41,797 nucleotides of DNA from positions 1 to 41,797 of the forward strand of contig CAMTPH010000014.1 in the NCBI GenBank assembly GCA_947074345.1, in the 5' to 3' direction. The stretch comes from an uncultured Bacteroides sp. (GTDB taxonomy: Bacteria; Bacteroidota; Bacteroidia; Bacteroidales; Bacteroidaceae). Below are positions 17,992 to 32,267 of the stretch, one piece after another (within the stretch, counting starts at the first letter, position 1; every line of letters begins with the position of its first letter). The translations under genes were made by a program, and so were the position numbers. The notes under the pieces are model-generated. The model had not been told where the DNA came from and ran no database searches. It saw nothing but the letters and a program-made list of their open reading frames with translations.

Positions 17992-18384
17992 ATGAAAAAG
18001 CTATTATTGTTCGTTACAATTATGACATTTGCAATAGGTGTTTCTTTTGCACAGGGTAAAGCTGATATTAAATTCGATACAACAACTAATGATGTAGGTA
18101 CTTTCTCTGAAACAAATCCTATCGTTAGTGCTACATATACATTTACAAATATAGGAGATGCTCCATTGGTTATTCATCAAGCAGTAGCATCTTGTGGATG
18201 TACAGTACCAGAATATACAAAAGAACCAATACTTCCTGGTCAATCAGGTGCCATCAAAGTAACCTATAATGGTACTGGTAAATATCCAGGTCACTTTAAG
18301 AAATCAATAACAATTCGCTCTAATGCTAAAACTGAAATGATGCGATTGTATATTGAAGGTAACATGACCCCTAAGGATAAATAG
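17992..18384 (+). CDS. DUF1573 secreted protein
   Basis: A 130-aa exported protein with a clear signal peptide (LLLFVTIMTFAIGVSFA, cleaved before residue 21). The mature part is a single Ig-like domain of the DUF1573 family: DVGTFSETNPIVSATYTFTN, then the hallmark SCGCTVPEY with Cys68 and Cys70, then LPGQSGAIKVTYNGTGKYPG. Families of this type occur in many copies in Bacteroidetes periplasms; exact role is unknown. It is monocistronic, with its own promoter box and terminator. Confidence 0.92.
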   Translation: MKKLLLFVTIMTFAIGVSFAQGKADIKFDTTTNDVGTFSETNPIVSATYTFTNIGDAPLVIHQAVASCGCTVPEYTKEPILPGQSGAIKVTYNGTGKYPGHFKKSITIRSNAKTEMMRLYIEGNMTPKDK

Positions 18385-18409
18385 TATATTTTACTACAAT
18401 ATATAATAT

Positions 18410-18440
18410 AAGGAGAATCTTTTGATTCTCCTTTTTTTTT
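18410..18440 (+). terminator. Terminator of the DUF1573 gene
   Basis: AAGGAGAATC (18410-18419) pairs with 18424-18433 around a TTTT loop and runs into a stretch of nine or more Ts. Confidence 0.92.
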
Positions 18441-18495
18441 GTTTACTTTGATGCTGTTTTATTGATAATAACACAATTACACATTTTATTTTAAT

Positions 18496-23798
<5,303 letters not shown>

Positions 23799-23802
23799 TA
23801 GG

Positions 23803-24564
23803 ATGACTAGATTAAGTATCCTTTTGTTGGTTGCCTTATTTGTAGGCAACCAACTCCTTGCCCAACGTTCGCTTCAAATAGCTAAGCAGTTTATTGATAA
23901 ACCCTATGTAGCAAAAACTCTTGAAGTAAACAACGAGGAATCTTTAGTTATAAATCTCGATGAGGTTGATTGCACAACATTTGTTGAATATGTAGCGGCT
24001 AAAGCATTGACATCCAACCCTGCCGATAGTTTATTGTTTGCAAAGAACTTAAAGAAGATAAGGTATCGCAATGGAGTAATAGATGGATATCCATCAAGAC
24101 TGCATTATATATCCGGTTGGATTGAGAATGGAGAACAACAAGGTATTATAGAAGATATAACTAAGCTTAACTCGCCATCAAAGCAAACATTATCTATCTA
24201 TTATATGTCTGCTCATCCGCAACAGTATACTCAATTGAAATCATCTTCAGAAAATCTACAGAAGATAAAAGAGGTAGAAGAACGCTTAAATGGAAAGGAG
24301 ATATCTTGGTTACCGAAAGATTCAATTCCGTTAAACGGGCTGCCTTATATTAAGGATGGAGATATAATAGCACTTGTTACTAATATTCCGGGATTAGATG
24401 TATCTCACCTTGGCTTTGCTGTATATAATCAGAAAAATGAATTGTGCTTGCTACATGCTTCTTCAAAGCATAAAAAGGTTTTAGTTGATCCTCTCCCTTT
24501 GCAAAAACTGTTGAGTAATAGTAAAGGATGGACAGGAATACGTGTCTTTAGAATAAAGAATTGA
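23803..24564 (+). CDS. DUF1460 (NlpC/P60-like amidase)
   Basis: A 253-aa exported protein with signal peptide (LSILLLVALFVGNQLLA-Q). DUF1460 proteins have an NlpC/P60-like fold and are described as specific amidases acting on peptidoglycan fragments. The predicted catalytic residues are visible: Cys57 in EVDCTTFVEYV, His202 in DVSHLGFAVY, and a polar third residue near LLHASS (His218). It starts 4 bp after the beta-galactosidase stop and precedes the SGNH hydrolase by 15 bp, so all three are probably co-transcribed. Link to the galactosidase is unexplained. Confidence 0.87.
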   Translation: MTRLSILLLVALFVGNQLLAQRSLQIAKQFIDKPYVAKTLEVNNEESLVINLDEVDCTTFVEYVAAKALTSNPADSLLFAKNLKKIRYRNGVIDGYPSRLHYISGWIENGEQQGIIEDITKLNSPSKQTLSIYYMSAHPQQYTQLKSSSENLQKIKEVEERLNGKEISWLPKDSIPLNGLPYIKDGDIIALVTNIPGLDVSHLGFAVYNQKNELCLLHASSKHKKVLVDPLPLQKLLSNSKGWTGIRVFRIKN

Positions 24565-24579
24565 TAAATAGTTCAAACT

Positions 24580-25266
24580 ATGAATACTACAAAATTAATC
24601 ATTGCTTCAATGATGCTGTTTCTATGCATCAATCTTTCAGCTCAAGATGATTGGGCAAATCTAAAACAATTCAAAGACGATAATAAAGAACTTGGAGAAC
24701 CGGCAAAAGGTGAACAAAGAGTTGTGTTTATGGGTAACTCCATAACAATTGGTTGGATCAATAAGTGCCCTGATTTCTTTGAAGGCCGTTCGTATATAAA
24801 TCGAGGGATAAGTGGTCAAACTACACCACAGATGCTTCTTCGCTTCCGACAAGATGTAATTGATTTACAACCTAAAGCAGTTGTTATATTAGCAGGAACT
24901 AATGATATAGCCGGAAATACAGGTCCATCGACGCAAAAGATGATAGAAGATAATATTGCAAGTATGACACAGTTAGCGCAAGCCAACAATATAAAAGTAA
25001 TACTTTGTTCAGTTCTTCCGGCAAGTGATTATCCATGGAGTAAAGGCTTACATCCTGATAAGAAAATACCTGAACTAAATAAGTGGATTAAAGAGTTTGC
25101 ACAGACACATGATTGCATCTATGTAGATTATTTCTCTGCATTGGTTAATAATGAGAACGGAATGGATTCTGTATTCTCTAAAGACGGTGTACACCCTACC
25201 GAAAAAGGTTATGCTGTAATGGCTCCGTTGGTAGAACAGGCTATCTCTCAAGCACTCAATAAATAG
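24580..25266 (+). CDS. Secreted SGNH/GDSL hydrolase
   Basis: A 228-aa esterase-type protein with signal peptide (LIIASMMLFLCINLSA-Q). SGNH blocks are complete: Ser54 in FMGNSIT (block I, GNS instead of GDS), Gly79 in GISGQTT (II), Asn108 in LAGTNDI (III), and Asp202/His205 in KDGVHPT (V). Such enzymes in Bacteroidetes often remove acetyl groups from glycans, but the substrate here is unknown. Its 3' end overlaps the convergent lipB gene by 11 bp. Confidence 0.92.
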   Translation: MNTTKLIIASMMLFLCINLSAQDDWANLKQFKDDNKELGEPAKGEQRVVFMGNSITIGWINKCPDFFEGRSYINRGISGQTTPQMLLRFRQDVIDLQPKAVVILAGTNDIAGNTGPSTQKMIEDNIASMTQLAQANNIKVILCSVLPASDYPWSKGLHPDKKIPELNKWIKEFAQTHDCIYVDYFSALVNNENGMDSVFSKDGVHPTEKGYAVMAPLVEQAISQALNK

Positions 25267-25933
25267 CAGTCCGCTTATTTAGTAGATTATTTAATGATGC
25301 ATAAAGGCGTTGCTTTACTTCGTTCATAGAGAGTTCGTAACCTAACTCTTTGGCAAGTGATGTAACGCCTTTATCAATAAATCCGCATGGGTTGATATAA
25401 CTAAAGTATTGCATATTAGTATTTACGTTAAAAGCTAAACCATGCATAGTTACATATCTACTACACCGTACACCAATAGCACATATTTTTCTAGCTTTAT
25501 CAGTCTCACCATCAATCCATACCCCAGTAGCATTATTTAGTCTTCCGGTCTTAATTCCATATGATTTACAAACCTCGATTACTGCCTCTTCTAATAGATT
25601 CACATACTCTTTTAGTCCTAATGAAAAGTCTTCTAAATTAAGAATAGGATAACAAACCAATTGACCTGGACCATGATAGGTTATATCTCCTCCTCTATCA
25701 ATATGAAACAGAGTAGCGTTGATAGATTTAAGTTGCTCATCATTAAGCAACATATTATTATTCTTTCCACTTTTTCCTAAAGTATAAACATGTGGATGTT
25801 CGCACATGATTATATTATTTTCGTAAAATGAATTATCATGTTTTGCGTTAATAACCCCGTCAAAGATATCAGTTTGCTGTTTCCAGGATTGGGCATAATC
25901 TATAACGCCCCAATCTATTAAATTAGTTTTCAT
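25256..25933 (-). CDS. lipB: Octanoyl-ACP:protein octanoyltransferase
   Basis: LipB moves octanoyl groups from acyl carrier protein to lipoyl domains, the first step of lipoate synthesis. The 225-aa form shows RGGDITYHGPGQLVCYP (residues 80-96), the active-site Lys149 in ARKICAIG, VTMHGLAFNV (161-170) and the nucleophile Cys183 in NPCGFIDKGVTSL. The frame extends upstream to 25999, but the ATG at 25933 (MKTNLIDWG) is the family start and the extra part would run into the araC promoter. LipA is not adjacent. Its products include the lipoylated H protein that works with GcvP, also encoded in this window. Confidence 0.95.
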   Translation of the reverse strand: MKTNLIDWGVIDYAQSWKQQTDIFDGVINAKHDNSFYENNIIMCEHPHVYTLGKSGKNNNMLLNDEQLKSINATLFHIDRGGDITYHGPGQLVCYPILNLEDFSLGLKEYVNLLEEAVIEVCKSYGIKTGRLNNATGVWIDGETDKARKICAIGVRCSRYVTMHGLAFNVNTNMQYFSYINPCGFIDKGVTSLAKELGYELSMNEVKQRLYASLNNLLNKRTAIY

Positions 25934-25939
25934 CACTAA

Positions 25940-25947
25940 CAAAGATA
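25940..25947 (-). promoter_or_regulatory. Candidate -7 box for lipB
   Basis: Minus-strand TATCTTTG fits TAnnTTTG but lies only 6 bases before the ATG, implying a leaderless or very short leader transcript if used. Confidence 0.4.
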
Positions 25948-25957
25948 TATCATAAAG

Positions 25958-25987
25958 TTGAAAGATTGAAAAATAAATGTAAATTTG
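25958..25987 (+). promoter_or_regulatory. Promoter of the AraC-family gene
   Basis: TTG (25958-25960) and TAAATTTG (25980-25987) are 19 bases apart, fitting the Bacteroidetes -33/-7 layout. Expected start near 25994, leader about 22 bases. Confidence 0.6.
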
Positions 25988-26015
25988 CATATCAATCATA
26001 TAAAAAGAATATGTT

Positions 26016-26855
26016 ATGCCTACAGAATTTCCGCAAGTAGATTTGCCATCAGAGATAGTTGCATGGCCCGATGTTACAGAAGAAATTTTAAATATCTACA
26101 AACAGTCTTGTCGTTTGAAAGCTGCAATCTTTTGTGTTTGTAGAGAGGGCTATATGAAAGCCAGTATCAATTTAATTGATTATGAGATCAAGGAAAACGA
26201 TATTGTAACTCTTTTGCCAGGCACTATTATTCAGTTTCGTGAAAGAACCGAAAAAGTAAAGTTGTCATTTACAGGTTTCTCTTCGGAATGTCTAGAAAAA
26301 TTCAATTTGATAAAGTTGCTTGGAAACAACTATTCTAAAATTACAGAATACCCAATCATTTCACTAGATGCTGAAATAGCTAGCTATTTCAATGATTACT
26401 TCTCTTTGATTTCTAGAGTGACTTGTAATGAAGATATATCTTTAAGTTTCGATTCGATAGAAGCTGTGGTTAAATCTGTAGTTTCTTCAGTTGATTCTGT
26501 ATATAGTTCACATTCAGGAATTACTCATGTAGTTACTCGCAAAGAAGAAATATGCAAAGAATTAGTGCAACTTATTACTCAACATTATGTAAAAGAACGG
26601 AAAGCACAATTTTATGCTGATAAATTGGGGATATCTCTACAGCATTTAAGTACAACCGTCAAGCAAGTTACGGGTAAGAATGTGCTAGATATGATTTCGT
26701 ATGTGGTGATAATGGATGCTAAGGCTAAGCTGAAATCAACAGATATGACTATTCAGGAAATAGCTTATTCATTAAACTTTCCTAACGCTTCCTTCTTTGG
26801 TAAATATTTCAAGAGGTATGTCGGTATGACACCACTTGATTTCAGAACAAGCTAA
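26016..26855 (+). CDS. AraC-family transcriptional regulator
   Basis: A 279-aa regulator. The first 170 residues form a cupin-like sensor domain (MKASINLIDYEIKENDIVTLLPGTIIQF). The last 90 residues form the double HTH of the AraC family: YADKLGISLQHLSTTVKQVTGKNVLDMI as HTH1, then MTIQEIAYSLNFPNASFFGKYFKRYVGMTPLDFR as HTH2. It lies between lipB and the copper ATPase but shares a terminator, not a transcript, with the latter. Ligand and targets cannot be read from sequence. Confidence 0.93.
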   Translation: MPTEFPQVDLPSEIVAWPDVTEEILNIYKQSCRLKAAIFCVCREGYMKASINLIDYEIKENDIVTLLPGTIIQFRERTEKVKLSFTGFSSECLEKFNLIKLLGNNYSKITEYPIISLDAEIASYFNDYFSLISRVTCNEDISLSFDSIEAVVKSVVSSVDSVYSSHSGITHVVTRKEEICKELVQLITQHYVKERKAQFYADKLGISLQHLSTTVKQVTGKNVLDMISYVVIMDAKAKLKSTDMTIQEIAYSLNFPNASFFGKYFKRYVGMTPLDFRTS

Positions 26856-26873
26856 ATAAAAAGATGAAAAGAG

Positions 26874-26906
26874 AAATGGGATTGCTCGTTATGAGCAATC
26901 CCATTT
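26874..26906. terminator. Bidirectional terminator
   Basis: AAATGGGATTGCTC (26874-26887) pairs with 26893-26906 around a GTTAT loop; it serves the convergent araC-type and copA genes. Confidence 0.9.
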
Positions 26907-26909
26907 TCT

Positions 26910-29126
26910 TTATTTTCGTTTAGCCAAACTCAAAGAGTTCAAAACAACACTGACACTCGAGAATGCCATTGCCGCACTAGCTATCATTGGGTTTAATAAA
27001 ATTCCAAATAGTGGAAATAGAATACCAGCTGCTATTGGTATGCCTATTAGGTTATAGATAAATGCCCAAAACAAGTTTTGTTTAATCAGCTTCACTGTTT
27101 TCTTTGATAGATCAAATGCTTTTGGCAATAATAACAAATCGGAAGTCATTAACGTAACCATTGCGACATCCATGGCAATATCTGTCCCTTTGCCCATAGC
27201 GATACTTACATCTGATAACGCTAATGCTTGCGAATCGTTAATGCCATCACCTACCATCGCAACTGTCTTTCCTTGCAACTGCAGTTCGCGCACAAAGCTT
27301 TCTTTATCATCAGGCAACGCATCTGCCTCAAAATTATCGATACCTAATTTATTTGCAATCAGAGATGCCGTTTTTTGTCCATCTCCCGTAAGCATATAAA
27401 TATCTATCTTTTGTTTTTTCAGTTCATTAATTGCATCAAATGAAGTTGCTTTTATTGCATCTGTTACCGCTATAGCAGCTAATATCTCGTTTTCTCTACC
27501 GAAATATATTATTCCATTTCCTTCAGATTCATATTTAATTAAATCTTTAAGCAAAGACTTCGGTATGGATGCATCATGGTCTTTTAATAATTTATGACTA
27601 CCTACCCAGTACATATTATTATCATGCATTACATGAATGCCTTTGCCGGTAATACTCTCAAAACTAGTTAGTTTAGCCGGTTGGATGTTTTCATTTTGTA
27701 GACTTACAACTATTGCTTCTGCCAATGGATGTTCCGATTTCATTTCTGCAGCGAGCAATATATTCTTTTGTTCTTCATTTGATTTGTTTATCCACAACCA
27801 TCCCGATACAGTTGGATGTCCTTCGGTTAAAGTTCCTGTTTTATCGAGTACCACTGCGTTTACCTTACACATTTGTTCTAAAGCAACAGCATCTTTTATC
27901 AAGATATGATGGCTAGCTGCTTTGCCTATACCAACCATCAATGCGGTTGGAGTCGCTAATCCTAAAGCACATGGACAGGCTATAACTAAGACAGATACTG
28001 CAGATAACACACCATAAGAGATAACTGCTGTTCCACCTATAACCCACCATAATATAAATGTGGCAAGCGAAATAACTAACACTACAGGAACAAACAAACC
28101 TGTTACTTGATCTACGATTCGCTGCACTGGTGCCTTGCTGCCTTGTGCTTCTTGTACCATGCGAATGATACGAGCCAATACAGTATCTCCTCCAACTTGA
28201 GAAGCTATAATAACAAAAGAACCTTTTTGATTGATAGTGCCAGCCAACACTTTATCCCCTACACTCTTCTCAATAGGTATAGGCTCTCCACTAATCATAC
28301 TTTCATCCACAAAAGATGATCCTTCAGCAATTTTGCCATCAACAGGAATTTGTTCGCCGGGACGTACTACCACTAAATCCTCTTTTCTTAACTGTTCGAT
28401 AGGAATCTCTATTTCCACACCATCCCTCATAAGATGAGCAGTTTTAGGTTGTAGTCCCATTAATTTTTTAATTGCTGCCGAGGTATTGCCTTTAGCGCGT
28501 TCTTCCATTAACTTTCCTGTCAATATAAAAGCAATGATAACCACCGATGCTTCATAATAAACATGAGGTTCTAGTCCTCTATCATACCAGAAGTCGGGAA
28601 AGAATGTGTTGAATACACTAAATATAAATGCGATAGATGTGCTGAGTGCTACCAATGTATCCATGTTGCATCTACCCATTTTTGCTTGTTGCCATGCACC
28701 TGTATAGAAAGAGTTTCCGAAGAACAACATAACAGGGATGGTCAATATTAATTGTGCAATGTTTGAGAATGGCATATGCATTAATACCATGGACAATATT
28801 AATATGGGTGCTGCAAATATCCAAGCACCTATCACCTGTTTTTTGAGTTTTTTATATTGCTTTTGTTGTTCTTCTTCGACTAGCTTAATGCGTTGCGATT
28901 CTTTGTTTTCTATTATCAATCCATAGCCGCCATTATCAATCGCCGATTTTATATCTTCGGGTGTAATGATATTCTCTTCATACGAGACAGTTAGTGTATT
29001 GGCTGCTAAATTGACAGAAGCTTGATCTACTCCATCTAGTTTGCTTACTATTTTTTCTACATTACTTGCGCATCCAGCACAGTGTAATTTTAATACGGGG
29101 TATGTTGCCTTTATTATTTTACTCAT
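26910..29126 (-). CDS. copA: Copper-translocating P-type ATPase
   Basis: A P1B-1 ATPase that exports Cu+ from the cytoplasm. The 738-aa protein has one N-terminal heavy-metal-associated domain with Cys16-x-x-Cys19, then eight membrane helices, the actuator SGEP (279-282), the metal-binding Cys384-Pro-Cys386 in helix 6, the phosphorylated Asp428 in DKTGT, His466-Pro467 in SEHPLAEA and GDGIND (626-631). The final helices carry the Asn and Ser ([12 protein letters not shown]) expected for Cu+ pumps. No CopZ or CsoR-type repressor lies next to it. It diverges from a Cys-rich DUF6078 gene across a region with a 22-bp repeat array. Confidence 0.95.
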   Translation of the reverse strand: MSKIIKATYPVLKLHCAGCASNVEKIVSKLDGVDQASVNLAANTLTVSYEENIITPEDIKSAIDNGGYGLIIENKESQRIKLVEEEQQKQYKKLKKQVIGAWIFAAPILILSMVLMHMPFSNIAQLILTIPVMLFFGNSFYTGAWQQAKMGRCNMDTLVALSTSIAFIFSVFNTFFPDFWYDRGLEPHVYYEASVVIIAFILTGKLMEERAKGNTSAAIKKLMGLQPKTAHLMRDGVEIEIPIEQLRKEDLVVVRPGEQIPVDGKIAEGSSFVDESMISGEPIPIEKSVGDKVLAGTINQKGSFVIIASQVGGDTVLARIIRMVQEAQGSKAPVQRIVDQVTGLFVPVVLVISLATFILWWVIGGTAVISYGVLSAVSVLVIACPCALGLATPTALMVGIGKAASHHILIKDAVALEQMCKVNAVVLDKTGTLTEGHPTVSGWLWINKSNEEQKNILLAAEMKSEHPLAEAIVVSLQNENIQPAKLTSFESITGKGIHVMHDNNMYWVGSHKLLKDHDASIPKSLLKDLIKYESEGNGIIYFGRENEILAAIAVTDAIKATSFDAINELKKQKIDIYMLTGDGQKTASLIANKLGIDNFEADALPDDKESFVRELQLQGKTVAMVGDGINDSQALALSDVSIAMGKGTDIAMDVAMVTLMTSDLLLLPKAFDLSKKTVKLIKQNLFWAFIYNLIGIPIAAGILFPLFGILLNPMIASAAMAFSSVSVVLNSLSLAKRK

Positions 29127-29165
29127 AACCTATTAACTAATTCGGTTTATTTATTGTTTGATTTG
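29127..29165. other. copA leader region
   Basis: AT-rich segment between the copA ATG and the repeat array. I find no TAnnTTTG match on the minus strand here, so the copA promoter is not identified. Confidence 0.4.
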
Positions 29166-29259
29166 GTTTCATCGTACAGAAACTTTTGTTTCACCATTAT
29201 GAAACCTTGTTTCCATCCTATTGAAAATAAAGTTTCGACTTATTGAAACTGTATTTTCA
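29166..29259. repeat. Second array of GTTTCA/TGAAAC half-sites, 22-bp period
   Basis: GTTTCA-type half-sites start at 29166, 29188, 29209 (one base out of step), 29232 and 29254 (TTTTCA). TGAAAC-type half-sites start at 29178 (AGAAAC), 29200, 29222 (TGAAAA) and 29244. Apart from 29209 all follow a strict 22-bp period, the same as the array at 1847-1930. It starts 40 bp upstream of the copA ATG and ends about 185 bp before the DUF6078 start. Confidence 0.85.
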
Positions 29260-29383
29260 ACGAATAAAAAGCCTTGAAAATATTAAAGATATAATTTATA
29301 GATAGTTATAATTAGAAATGTTGATTAATAAAATATTGATTCTCAATGTACATTTTTAGTGCAACATAATCAAATATTAGTTC

Positions 29384-29391
29384 TACTTTTG
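29384..29391 (+). promoter_or_regulatory. Candidate -7 box for the DUF6078 gene
   Basis: TACTTTTG fits TAnnTTTG; expected start near 29398, leader about 47 bases. Confidence 0.5.
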
Positions 29392-29444
29392 TGTTAATTT
29401 CAGATTCTTAAACATTTAATTTTTGAACGATTAATTTAATCATT

Positions 29445-29882
29445 ATGTACAAACACTCAAACTACAACAACGCACCTGTAAACTTCATTTGCTGCGCAAA
29501 TAGCAATTGTTCTAACCAATCTAAATGCTTGCGCTATAATGTTTTGCAATCTCATCAACTAACAGAGGTTTCTGTAAATATTTTAAACCCAAATATGTAT
29601 TCGGCTGATAGTGAATATTGCTGTTATTTTAAAGAAGACAAAATGTACTCGTTTGCATTGGGCATTACACACATCTTTGATAAAATACCCTATGTCAAAG
29701 CAAAAGAAATGCGTGCTAAAATGATTGTACATTTTGGTAAAAGCATGTTTTATCGTTTTTTACGCAAGGAGAAATACATTAATCCTATACAGCAACAATG
29801 GATAGAGCAGTTATTTAAAAAACACAATATTGTTGAGGTATTGAATTATGATGAATATAATCTACAATATAATTGGGAGTAA
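29445..29882 (+). CDS. DUF6078-like cysteine-rich protein
   Basis: A 145-aa protein resembling the Bacteroidales DUF6078 family. Its N-terminus has a cysteine cluster, Cys16, Cys17, Cys22 and Cys28 (CCANSNCSNQSKC), and a second pair at Cys59-Cys60, which could bind zinc, copper or an iron-sulfur cluster. The C-terminal half is basic and helical (AKEMRAKMIVHFGKSMFYRFLRKEKYINPIQQQWIEQLF), resembling a nucleic-acid- or protein-binding helical domain. No signal peptide is visible, so it is cytoplasmic. It diverges from copA and has its own promoter box and terminator. Function unknown; any link with copper is inference from position and cysteines. Confidence 0.75.
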   Translation: MYKHSNYNNAPVNFICCANSNCSNQSKCLRYNVLQSHQLTEVSVNILNPNMYSADSEYCCYFKEDKMYSFALGITHIFDKIPYVKAKEMRAKMIVHFGKSMFYRFLRKEKYINPIQQQWIEQLFKKHNIVEVLNYDEYNLQYNWE

Positions 29883-29923
29883 AAACATCTACTTTTATAG
29901 TTAATAATAGTGTAAGAATAATT

Positions 29924-29968
29924 AAAACTTAAGCCACATTTAAACCGTTTTGGCTTAAGTTTTTTTTT
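29924..29968 (+). terminator. Terminator of the DUF6078 gene
   Basis: AAAACTTAAGCCA (29924-29936) pairs with 29951-29963, then a run of Ts to 29968. Confidence 0.9.
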
Positions 29969-30001
29969 ATTCCAATATTCGTCGTATTCACTAAATAATT
30001 C

Positions 30002-30009
30002 TATATTTG
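30002..30009 (+). promoter_or_regulatory. Candidate -7 box for the DUF3298 gene
   Basis: TATATTTG fits TAnnTTTG; expected start near 30016, leader about 40 bases. Confidence 0.5.
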
Positions 30010-30056
30010 TCCTTAACGAACAGTTTCGAAAATGTTGAATTTAAAGAGAAACCCAA

Positions 30057-30908
30057 ATGAGAAAACAATATGTAAGTTTACTAATCATTATTCTGTCTAT
30101 AAGCGCAATATTTTCTTCTTGTGCTGACAAGATGAGTAAAAAAATCGGTGAACTTCAATTTGAAAATTTGAAAGCAAATGAAACAGCATATTTGTTTGCT
30201 GATACTGCTAAACCTTCATGCAATATAAACATAAACTTTGCTTTTCCGGTTAGTTCGAATGATGAACTATTGAAAGATACTCTCAATTACTATTTTATTA
30301 CAGCTTGTTTTGGCGAAAAATATGCTTTAGAGCTACCGCAGGAGGTTTTAAAGAAATATGTAGCTAACTATGTGAATGAATATAGAACTGATTTAGAGCC
30401 TCTTTATCTTCAAGATGAGAAGGATATACAAGATGGGAGTACTATCGATTCGTGGTATTCTTATTATAAAAATATCGAAGGCGAAGTGCAGTTTTACGAT
30501 AAAGGATTGTTAGTATATCGTTCATATTTTGATGAGTATACAGGGGGTGCACATGGCATTTATATGAGCACTTTCTTGAATATCGATCTTGCAATTATGC
30601 GTCCGTTAAAACTAGACGATATTTTTGTAGGCGATTACAAAGAGAATCTTACCAATATGATTTGGTCTGAATTAATGGCCAAACATAAAGTAAAAACTCG
30701 TGAGGCATTAGAAGATTTAGGATATGGATCTACCGGCGAGATAGCTCCTACCGAGAATTTCTATCTCGATAATAAAGGCATTACATTCTATTATAATGTA
30801 TATGACATAACTCCCTATGCAATGGGACCTGTGACTGTAAGCCTTTCTTATAGCATGATTGATCATTGGTTAAATACTAACCCTGTGATTCAAGCATTGA
30901 AAAATTAA
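30057..30908 (+). CDS. DUF3298/RsiV-like lipoprotein
   Basis: A 283-aa lipoprotein: signal sequence LLIIILSISAIFSSC with lipid-bearing Cys22. The mature part has a DUF4163-like first half (NININFAFPVSS) and a DUF3298 second half (YTGGAHGIYMSTFLNID, LKLDDIFVGDYKENLTNMIW, ENFYLDNKGITFYYNVYDITPYAMGP), the same pairing found outside the membrane in the lysozyme-binding anti-sigma factor RsiV. There is no sigma-binding domain here, so it is probably a stand-alone envelope protein. It is 38 bp upstream of rsmG and may share its transcript. Confidence 0.87.
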   Translation: MRKQYVSLLIIILSISAIFSSCADKMSKKIGELQFENLKANETAYLFADTAKPSCNININFAFPVSSNDELLKDTLNYYFITACFGEKYALELPQEVLKKYVANYVNEYRTDLEPLYLQDEKDIQDGSTIDSWYSYYKNIEGEVQFYDKGLLVYRSYFDEYTGGAHGIYMSTFLNIDLAIMRPLKLDDIFVGDYKENLTNMIWSELMAKHKVKTREALEDLGYGSTGEIAPTENFYLDNKGITFYYNVYDITPYAMGPVTVSLSYSMIDHWLNTNPVIQALKN

Positions 30909-30946
30909 TTGTTTATCATTTTTTAATTATAACTTATTTATTTAAA

Positions 30947-31570
30947 GTGGAAATCATACTTAAATATTTTCCAGATTTAACGAGCGAACAACGTAATCAG
31001 TTTGCCGCTCTTTATGACTTATACATTGATTGGAATTCGAAAATCAATGTGATTTCACGCAAAGATATTGAAAACTTATACGAGCATCATGTATTGCACT
31101 CTTTGGGCATTGCAAAGGTGATTAACTTCCGTCCGGGTACTACAGTTATGGACCTTGGTACAGGTGGTGGATTTCCTGGTGTTCCTTTAGCGATATTATT
31201 CCCTGAAGTACATTTTCACATGGTAGATAGCATTGGCAAGAAAGTTCGTGTAGCTTCTGAAATATCAGAAAGCATAGGCTTAAAGAATGTATCTTTCAGA
31301 CATGCACGTGCTCAAGAAGAAAAACAGCAATTTGACTTTGTGGTTAGCCGTGCAGTAATGCCTTTGGTAGAATTGATTAAGATAATCAGAAAGAATATTT
31401 CTCCAGTTCAAAAAAACTCCTTACCCAATGGATTAATCTGTTTGAAAGGCGGCGAATTGGAAAACGAAACAATGCCTTTTAAAAACAAAGTTGTAATGCA
31501 TGATTTGCGCGAAGACTTTGGTGAACCATTTTTTGAGACTAAAAAAGTGGTTTATGTACCCCTATCTTAA
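30947..31570 (+). CDS. rsmG: 16S rRNA (guanine527-N7)-methyltransferase
   Basis: RsmG methylates G527 of 16S rRNA. The 207-aa protein starts at a GTG (MEIILKYFPDLTSEQ), the only start that keeps the family N-terminus. It has the LYDLYIDWNSKINVISRKD segment, the AdoMet-binding VMDLGTGGGFPGVPLAI (around residues 66-82) and VSRAV in the catalytic region. It heads the rsmG-hydrolase-gcvP cluster. Confidence 0.96.
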   Translation: MEIILKYFPDLTSEQRNQFAALYDLYIDWNSKINVISRKDIENLYEHHVLHSLGIAKVINFRPGTTVMDLGTGGGFPGVPLAILFPEVHFHMVDSIGKKVRVASEISESIGLKNVSFRHARAQEEKQQFDFVVSRAVMPLVELIKIIRKNISPVQKNSLPNGLICLKGGELENETMPFKNKVVMHDLREDFGEPFFETKKVVYVPLS

Positions 31571-31595
31571 TAACGAAATATACTCCATTTAGAAT

Positions 31596-32234
31596 ATGAA
31601 GATCAAAAGATTTGAGTTTAACATGTTTCCGGTGAACTGCTACGTTTTGTGGGATGAAACAAAAGAGGCTGTAGTAATAGATCCGGGATGTTTCTACGAC
31701 GAAGAGAAACAAGCACTAAAAAACTTTATCATTAGTAATGAACTTACTGTTAAGCATTTATTAAATACCCATTTACATTTAGATCATATATTTGGAAATC
31801 CATTTATGCTGCAAGAGTTTGGTGTAAAAGCTGAAGCAAATCAAGCAGATGAATTTTGGATTGATGAAGCACCCAAACAAAGTCGCATGTTTGGCTTTCA
31901 GTTGCCCGAACCAACTGTACCATTAGGCAATTATCTGCATGATGGAGATGTAGTTAAGTTTGGTAACTCTGAATTGGAAGCTATTCATGTGCCAGGACAC
32001 TCTCCTGGGAGTCTAGTGTTTTACTGCAAAGCTGATAATTGCCTATTTACAGGTGATGTATTGTTTCAGGGAAGTATAGGACGAGCAGACTTAACCGGTG
32101 GGAACTTTGATGAATTAATTGAGCACATATGTAGCAGACTGTTTGTTTTGCCTAACGAAACGGTAGTTTATCCAGGGCATGGTGCTCCTACTACGATTGG
32201 AACTGAGAAGGCTGAAAATCCTTTCTTCAGATAA
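31596..32234 (+). CDS. Metallo-beta-lactamase-fold hydrolase (glyoxalase II-like)
   Basis: A 212-aa hydrolase with a complete di-metal site: THLHLDH (58-64: His59, His61, Asp63, His64), His135 in VPGHSPGS, Asp154 in FTGDVLFQGSIGR and His195 in VYPGHG. The short length lacks the C-terminal substrate domain of classical glyoxalase II, as in YcbL-type enzymes, which can hydrolyse thioesters such as S-lactoylglutathione. Bacteroidales generally lack glutathione, so the real substrate is open. It lies 25 bp after rsmG and 33 bp before gcvP. Confidence 0.9.
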   Translation: MKIKRFEFNMFPVNCYVLWDETKEAVVIDPGCFYDEEKQALKNFIISNELTVKHLLNTHLHLDHIFGNPFMLQEFGVKAEANQADEFWIDEAPKQSRMFGFQLPEPTVPLGNYLHDGDVVKFGNSELEAIHVPGHSPGSLVFYCKADNCLFTGDVLFQGSIGRADLTGGNFDELIEHICSRLFVLPNETVVYPGHGAPTTIGTEKAENPFFR

Positions 32235-32267
32235 CATACAAAAAACAACATTTAAATCTATACTAAC

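Noticed and set aside
25934..25999. Longer lipB frame
   Set aside because: The extra 22 residues are hydrophobic, not family-like, and cover the araC promoter.
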